NCBI GenBank assembly: GCA_025451595.1
Contig: JANWKD010000025.1
Coordinates: 1-10,120 of the forward strand
Direction of reading: 5' to 3'
Origin: Candidatus Babeliales bacterium
Lineage (GTDB): Bacteria > Babelota > Babeliae > Babelales > JANWKD01
Length of the DNA: 10,120 nt
Under the pieces are notes generated by a model, which ran no database searches, was not told the DNA's origin, and saw nothing but the letters and a program-made list of their open reading frames with translations. Numbering within the stretch: the stretch's first letter is position 1; every line of letters begins with the position of its first letter. Positions 6,142 through 10,120 of the stretch are shown here, in pieces. The translations under genes and the position numbers were made by a program.

Positions 6142-7440
6142 TTAAGCAGCCGGTGCAGACCCAGTTCCTGATGAACTGCCATTTTTCTTTTGAATAGATT
6201 CAAAGAAGTCATTGTTAGTTTTATGTTTTTTCATCTTATCAATAAGAAATTCCATGCCTTCTACCGTATTCATAGTTGCCAATAATTTGCGTAAAATCCA
6301 CGCTTTGTTAAGTTCTGATTCAGGCAACAATAAGTCTTCTCGACGAGTTCCTGATACCAATAAATCGAACGCAGGGAAAAGACGACGATTTGCCAGTTTA
6401 CGACTCATATGCATTTCCATATTACCCGTACCTTTAAATTCTTCGTAAATTACCTCATCCATACGAGAGCCAGTTTCGATAAGCGCGGTCCCAATAATAG
6501 TAAGACTGCCGCTCTCTTCAGTGTTTCTTGCTGCACCAAAGAAACGTTTTGGTCGTTGTAACGCAGTTGCATCAATACCACCCGTAAGCACTTTTCCAGA
6601 AGCAGGGGCAATTGTATTATAAGCTCGCGCAAGTCGCGTAATAGAGTCAAGAACGATAACCACATCTTGCCCAACCTCAACCATTCGCTTCGCTTTTTCA
6701 AGCACAATTTCTGCTACTTGAACATGCCGCTCTGCAGATTCATCGAACGTTGAGCTTATCACCTCAACATTGTTTCCCCTAATAGAACGCCGCATGTCTG
6801 CAACTTCTTCCGGGCGCTCATCTATTAAAAGCATGATAAAGTAAACTTCAGGATGATTTGCCAAGATACTTAATGAAATTTCTTTAAGCAAAACTGTTTT
6901 ACCTGCTTTTGGTGGAGCAACAATTAAGCCTCGTTGTCCTTTACCCACCGGAGAAAAAATGTCCATCAGTCGGGTAGAAATGAATGTAGGATCAGATTCG
7001 AGATTAAATTTTTTGTTCGGATACAACGGTGTTAGTCGATCAAAAAATAAACGATCCCCAAGAGTAGACGGATCCATAAAATTTACTTTGCTAATTTTTA
7101 ATAAAGCAAAATATTTTTCCCCATCTTTTGGCTTACGTATAACACCGGTAACCGTATCACCAGTTCGTAAATTAAATCGCCTAATTTGAGAAGGAGATAC
7201 ATAAATATCATCGGGACCTGAAACATAATCAAATTTTGCTGAGCGTAAAAAGCCAAATCCATCAGGAAGTTTTTCTAATACACCTTCAACTTCAATTTCT
7301 TTATCAGGGTTCTCTTGCAAATCAATAATTCGTCTAATGAGTTCATCTTTACTCATTAAGCTCGTGCCAACTACACCGAGCCTTCGACCGTATTGATTGA
7401 GATCAGCAAGACTCATTTCCTGCAATTCAGCCAGTGTCAT
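6142..7440 (-). CDS. rho: Transcription termination factor Rho
   Basis: This 432-residue protein is of normal Rho size. It is the hexameric RNA-dependent ATPase that ends transcription of untranslated RNA. Order of parts: Rho N-terminal helical domain (1-45); cold-shock RNA-binding domain starting EGVLEKLPDGFGFLR (52-66); RecA-like ATPase with Walker A APPKAGKT (175-182), DERPEEV (207-213), Walker B VVIVLD (260-265) and SITRLARAYN (266-275). The Q-loop region TGGIDATALQ (286-295) and R-loop GTALIETGSRMDEVIYEEFK (317-336) are also present. All catalytic and RNA-contact blocks look intact. The C-terminus ends in a short Ser/Gly/Ala-rich tail beyond the usual end. It has no large N-terminal insertion. 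GAGGAG sits 10 bases before the ATG. It lies 228 bases after secF with no confident promoter seen between. It converges on the ATPase remnant. Confidence 0.98.
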   Translation of the reverse strand: MTLAELQEMSLADLNQYGRRLGVVGTSLMSKDELIRRIIDLQENPDKEIEVEGVLEKLPDGFGFLRSAKFDYVSGPDDIYVSPSQIRRFNLRTGDTVTGVIRKPKDGEKYFALLKISKVNFMDPSTLGDRLFFDRLTPLYPNKKFNLESDPTFISTRLMDIFSPVGKGQRGLIVAPPKAGKTVLLKEISLSILANHPEVYFIMLLIDERPEEVADMRRSIRGNNVEVISSTFDESAERHVQVAEIVLEKAKRMVEVGQDVVIVLDSITRLARAYNTIAPASGKVLTGGIDATALQRPKRFFGAARNTEESGSLTIIGTALIETGSRMDEVIYEEFKGTGNMEMHMSRKLANRRLFPAFDLLVSGTRREDLLLPESELNKAWILRKLLATMNTVEGMEFLIDKMKKHKTNNDFFESIQKKNGSSSGTGSAPAA

Positions 7441-7668
7441 AAAGAAAATTCTCCTCTAGAAAATATAATAAGCACACTATCGAATTGATAATGTATATTT
7501 GTTGATAATTAGTGAGTTATTACTTAAGAATAATTATAAATAAAAAATCTCAATAGTTCGATATTAATACAGTGATTGAATAGTACAAAGAGTCAACATC
7601 ACTTAGTATCTATTTTCAATAAAAGAAGGCTTTCAATGACGGGATATAGCTTATTTCGTCGTTTTAAA

Positions 7669-8313
7669 TTACTTTGCCTCTTTATATAGTAATAACATAA
7701 TCGGGCTGGCAATGTAAATAGATGAATAGGTACCAAAAACAATACCAACCAATAATGCTAATGACAAATCACGCAGCGTCTCTCCACCCAACACAAACAA
7801 CGAAACTACTACCAAAGCTGTTGAAAAGCTTGTTAAAATAGTTCGTCGCAATGTCTGGTTAATACTAACATTAACTATTTGGGTTATAGGAACGTTATGC
7901 ATAGCTTTAATATTGTCTCGTATCCTATTAAATATCACAATCGTATCATTAATAGAATACCCTAAAATTGCTAAAATAGCCGCAATAACGTTGATTGAAA
8001 TTTCTTTATCTAAAAGTAAGAAAACAAATAAAATTACTATCGCATCGTGAAACAGTGCAATTACCGCACCCATTCCATAGCTGAGAGACCAGAATCTGAA
8101 CCAAATATAAAGCAACATAGCCACAAGACCGAGAGCTATGGCGCGGAATGATTTTAACCACGTATCTGAACCAACCGCAGAGCCGACACTATCGGTCGAT
8201 AAGATAGTTACTGCGTTTTTATCGGAAAGACTCTCTTGAAGCGCAGTACGCATAGATTCGGCAAGACCTTTAACATCATGCGAAAACTCTTTCACGCGAA
8301 CTAATACTTCAGT
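7669..8313 (-). pseudogene. secF: SecF, C-terminal part after the in-frame stop
   Basis: This is the larger part of one secF reading frame that continues in register from the N-terminal piece after a single TAA at 8316-8314. It opens with TEVLVRVKEF, the expected end of the first periplasmic strand. It then contains VGSAVGSD, a set of transmembrane helices, the SecF signature FRFWSLSYGMGAVIALFHD, GYSINDTIVIFNRIRDN, NVSINQTLRRTILTS and GTYSSIYIASP. SecF with SecD uses the proton gradient to complete Sec export. Many SecF proteins read VVFDRIREN where this one has IFNRIRDN, an Asp-to-Asn difference. If translated separately, the only early start is GTG 8295, which has no good ribosome site and would give 208 residues. 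All membrane motifs are conserved, so decay, if real, is recent. Sequencing error and stop read-through are alternatives. Confidence 0.85.
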
Positions 8314-8562
8314 TTAAGAAAAATCACGCAAAACCGGGTTCAGCCATCCTTTTTTTTCTAAAATATCTCGAATATGCGAATCAGGAATATGTTGTTGAAA
8401 TTTGAAAAGAACTTCAGTTCCTCCAACAAAATCTACACTGTAATTGAAAGCATAGCCTCTGGTAGCTTGTCTGTAAACAATAAGACCAATAAAACTACCG
8501 ATTATCAATAATGAAGTTATACCACAGAACATTCGATATTTGAGGAAATCAATATTAAACAT
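8314..8562 (-). CDS. secF: SecF, N-terminal part before the in-frame stop
   Basis: This 82-residue piece contains the first transmembrane helix of SecF (about 12-30) and the start of the periplasmic domain with YSVDFVGGTEV (41-51), matching the family's DFxGGT motif. It then stops at TAA 8316-8314. The same frame resumes on the far side with the rest of SecF, and together they give about 296 residues, the usual SecF length. ATG 8562 is the start because GGAG lies 6 bases upstream. An earlier in-frame TTG at 8574 overlaps that ribosome site. The gene lies 95 bases downstream of rpmA. No secD is adjacent, though secD normally precedes secF. On its own this fragment would have one membrane helix and no transport path. 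Confidence 0.85.
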   Translation of the reverse strand: MFNIDFLKYRMFCGITSLLIIGSFIGLIVYRQATRGYAFNYSVDFVGGTEVLFKFQQHIPDSHIRDILEKKGWLNPVLRDFS

Positions 8563-8657
8563 AACTCTCTCCAAAAGCTAGCAAGCAAGTACGCTTATCT
8601 TATAGCTGTTTTTTATTCCAAAAATCATAATAATTCGCTAATAATCTATAAAAAGAA

Positions 8658-8906
8658 TTAGAAAATGGAAACATATCGGCGACCTTTAGGTCCATAATGG
8701 AATTTCACCACACCGGGGTTAAGCGCAAAAAGAGTATCATCGCTACCAATCCCTACCGAAGAGCCAGGATGAATGCGAGTGCCTCTTTGACGAACTATAA
8801 TTTCTCCGCCGTGCACCATTTGGCCATCAAATAATTTAACACCTAACCGTTTGCTATGGCTGTCTCGACCATTCGAAGTAGACCCGCCAGATTTACTAGT
8901 TGCCAT
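8658..8906 (-). CDS. rpmA: 50S ribosomal protein L27
   Basis: At 82 residues it is the normal bacterial L27 length. L27 sits near the peptidyl-transferase centre of the large ribosomal subunit, where its flexible N-terminus reaches the tRNA acceptor ends. The sequence follows the family closely: GGSTSNGRDSHSKRLGVK (7-24), FDGQMVHGGEIIVRQRGT, IHPGSSVGIGSDDTLFAL, then GVVKFHYG. The N-terminus (MATSKSGG) has no cleavable extension of the kind seen in Firmicutes. AAGGA lies about 6 bases before the ATG. L27 is usually directly after rplU (L21), but rplU is absent here; thyX lies upstream. A spacer of about 160 bases with a promoter candidate separates it from thyX, so it is probably transcribed on its own, perhaps together with secF. 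Confidence 0.97.
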   Translation of the reverse strand: MATSKSGGSTSNGRDSHSKRLGVKLFDGQMVHGGEIIVRQRGTRIHPGSSVGIGSDDTLFALNPGVVKFHYGPKGRRYVSIF

Positions 8907-8984
8907 CGATATTCCTTATTATTTGCGTTTTATTTACCGTGATTTAGATTTTTATTCAGGTAGGATTAAAGAAAAATACATAAT

Positions 8985-9022
8985 TAGGTTACCTATTTTA
9001 CCATAAAAGTCAATAACAATAA
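8985..9022 (-). promoter_or_regulatory. Candidate rpmA promoter with a palindrome at the start site
   Basis: On the minus strand TGG-TAAAAT (9003-8995) is an extended -10 box with five of six consensus matches. A weak -35 (TTATTG, 9022-9017) lies 16 bases upstream. Transcription would start near 8988, inside TAGGT-T-ACCTA (8985-8995), an 11-base perfect inverted repeat that could be an operator. The leader to rpmA would be about 80 bases. Confidence 0.4.
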
Positions 9023-9040
9023 GCGACAATTCACATAATT

Positions 9041-9054
9041 ATGAACATGTTCAT
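9041..9054. promoter_or_regulatory. Perfect 14-bp palindrome, possible repressor site
   Basis: ATGAACATGTTCAT reads the same on both strands with no centre loop, so it is more like a dimeric protein binding site than a hairpin. It lies just after the thyX stop and about 20-40 bases upstream of the rpmA promoter candidate. The half-site GAAC/GTTC recalls LexA boxes, but the spacing is 2 bases instead of 4. Confidence 0.35.
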
Positions 9055-9065
9055 TTTCGCATAGG

Positions 9066-9839
9066 TCATTTTTCAAGAAGCGAGCTAAACCCTTTGGTAA
9101 TCACTTGCTCCTGTAAAATTGAGTCATCCAGCTCTATATTATTCATTTGTTGCCAGGCTTGCATGGCTACCGGAAAATGAGGGCGAGCAAGATATAAAAG
9201 CCCGTAAGCATATTGCCTAATTTCATATTGGGCTCCCGGATGTAACCGTAGCTTTAAAAAATGCATAAGAGAATGTAAATTGCAAGTAAAGATAAATTCT
9301 GAGTACGTGCAGACCGGCAATGTCGCTCGAGCTTGTTCGCGACAAACGCCTTGCTCCAAAAGTAATTGATACGTTTGCGTAGCAACTTCAATGCTTTTTT
9401 GGTACGCATCTTTCAGTTCATCATTCGTAAATTTGCCGATAGAACTTTGATGATTTTGCGTATCTTGAAAGCGCCATTCTTTCGGAATATAAAATCTGAG
9501 AGGTGCCTTTACATACCTATAGCTAATCTCGTTATATGAATTCATTCGGTGACGCATCCATTGCCTAATAACCATAATAGGTGCCTGGATACGAAAAGAT
9601 AACTGATTATGCTCAAACGGACTGGTATGTCCATGCGCCATCAAATAATTAATTAATTTTGCATCGCGATCATTTATTTGAGCAGATATTTTGCCATACG
9701 ATACGCGTGCTGCATTGACAATATCAAGATCTGATCCAGAGACTCGCACGAGCTCAATCGAACTAATACCATCCCCCAACGGATCAAGAATACCGCTAGA
9801 AATATGTTCAGCTGATTCATTTTGATTTTTTATAAACAT
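9066..9839 (-). CDS. thyX: Flavin-dependent thymidylate synthase ThyX
   Basis: The product (257 residues) makes dTMP from dUMP using methylene-tetrahydrofolate, FAD and NADPH, the alternative to ThyA. The ThyX signature RHRxxSxNExSxR is present as R96-H-R98...S101...N103-E104...S106...R108. Other family blocks are visible: HTSPFEHNQLSFRI (71-84), REQARATLP (167-175) and FLKLRLHPGAQYEIR (194-208), which carries dUMP- and flavin-contact residues. Length is slightly above the common 220-250 residues. I chose ATG 9839 because AAGGA lies 5 bases upstream. A TTG at 9908 in the same frame would add 23 residues but has no ribosome site and falls beside the expected transcription start. It is probably single-gene, with rpmA downstream. 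No thyA is seen in the window, so ThyX is likely the thymidylate source. Confidence 0.97.
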   Translation of the reverse strand: MFIKNQNESAEHISSGILDPLGDGISSIELVRVSGSDLDIVNAARVSYGKISAQINDRDAKLINYLMAHGHTSPFEHNQLSFRIQAPIMVIRQWMRHRMNSYNEISYRYVKAPLRFYIPKEWRFQDTQNHQSSIGKFTNDELKDAYQKSIEVATQTYQLLLEQGVCREQARATLPVCTYSEFIFTCNLHSLMHFLKLRLHPGAQYEIRQYAYGLLYLARPHFPVAMQAWQQMNNIELDDSILQEQVITKGFSSLLEK

Positions 9840-9919
9840 CATTATCCTTAGGTAAAATTCATGCGAACCATCACCAGGTAGCTTAACGAAATTTACTCTG
9901 AATGCCAATAACCAATTTT

Positions 9920-9948
9920 ATTATAAAATTCGCTTTGAATCGCAAAAA
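9920..9948 (-). promoter_or_regulatory. Candidate thyX promoter
   Basis: On the minus strand there is a perfect -10 TATAAT (9925-9920). The -35 at 17-base spacing is poor (T-rich, ending TG). Transcription from near 9913 would give about a 74-base leader before ATG 9839, which argues against the TTG at 9908 as start. The very AT-rich spacer from 9926 to the window end shows no gene. Confidence 0.4.
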
Positions 9949-10120
9949 AAATTATTTACACCGTTTTTCTAAATTAGTGTTTTTATTAATTAATGTGTAT
10001 ATTCATACTGTTAATTATTTCCTTTTTAATAATTTTTCTATGCAATTAAAAATTTTTAATAATATATTTCTTTTTTCATTCTACTCAATTTCTATTCATC
10101 CCCTAACAACGTTAGTTCTT

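Noticed and set aside
6450..6707. Alternative-frame open stretch within rho
   Set aside because: It is a shifted reading of conserved rho sequence with no start signal.
8314..8316. Genetic code change reading TAA as sense
   Set aside because: Several intact genes in the window terminate at TAA at the expected length.
8563..8574. TTG 8574 as secF start
   Set aside because: It overlaps the GGAG ribosome site that serves ATG 8562.
9041..9054. SOS (LexA) box
   Set aside because: Gram-positive LexA sites are GAAC-N4-GTTC; here the half-sites are 2 bases apart.
9840..9908. Longer thyX from TTG 9908
   Set aside because: No ribosome site, lies about 5 bases from the predicted transcription start, and adds residues not typical of ThyX.

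Overview
The window is AT-rich bacterial DNA with long secreted-protein tracts. It mixes core genes (rho, secF, rpmA, thyX and pseudopilus genes) with uncharacterised exported proteins, a decayed transporter remnant and poorly coding spacers. Several core genes stand apart from their usual partners: secF has no secD beside it, rpmA has no rplU, and gspF has no gspE. Low GC, many short signal-peptide proteins, ThyX and a pared-down pseudopilus fit a host-associated lineage such as Candidatus Dependentiae (TM6). That assignment is an inference from gene style, not a marker-gene placement.

Layout. Positions 1-1705 (minus) hold a type II secretion/pseudopilus operon read gspF, gspG, then a second pseudopilin cut by the window edge. 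Positions 1817-2800 (plus) encode a secreted helical protein of unknown function, divergent from gspF. Positions 2801-3384 carry no convincing protein gene. They hold a GC-elevated segment that looks like a decayed reading frame or dispersed repeat, then a strong promoter-hairpin-terminator unit that looks like an undescribed small RNA, then a promoter. Positions 3385-4362 hold two tandem paralogous exported proteins with matching ends and different middles. Positions 4574-5833 encode an exported PPP-type protein phosphatase. It is followed directly by the frameshifted C-terminal remnant of a P-type cation ATPase (5834-6108).

From 6113 to 9839 everything is on the minus strand: thyX, rpmA, secF and rho. 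The secF reading frame is complete except for one in-frame TAA about a quarter of the way in, which splits it into an 82-residue N-terminal piece and a piece carrying the remaining membrane domain. Positions 9926-10120 are very AT-rich and show no gene.

How the parts relate. The export theme is strong. SecF powers Sec export, four genes carry Sec signal peptides, and the pseudopilins depend on Sec and a prepilin peptidase. The secreted phosphatase and the small paralogues are plausible surface or host-interaction factors, but nothing in the sequence proves a target. The most noteworthy items are the interrupted secF, the candidate small RNA at about 3079-3179, and the tandem paralogue pair.
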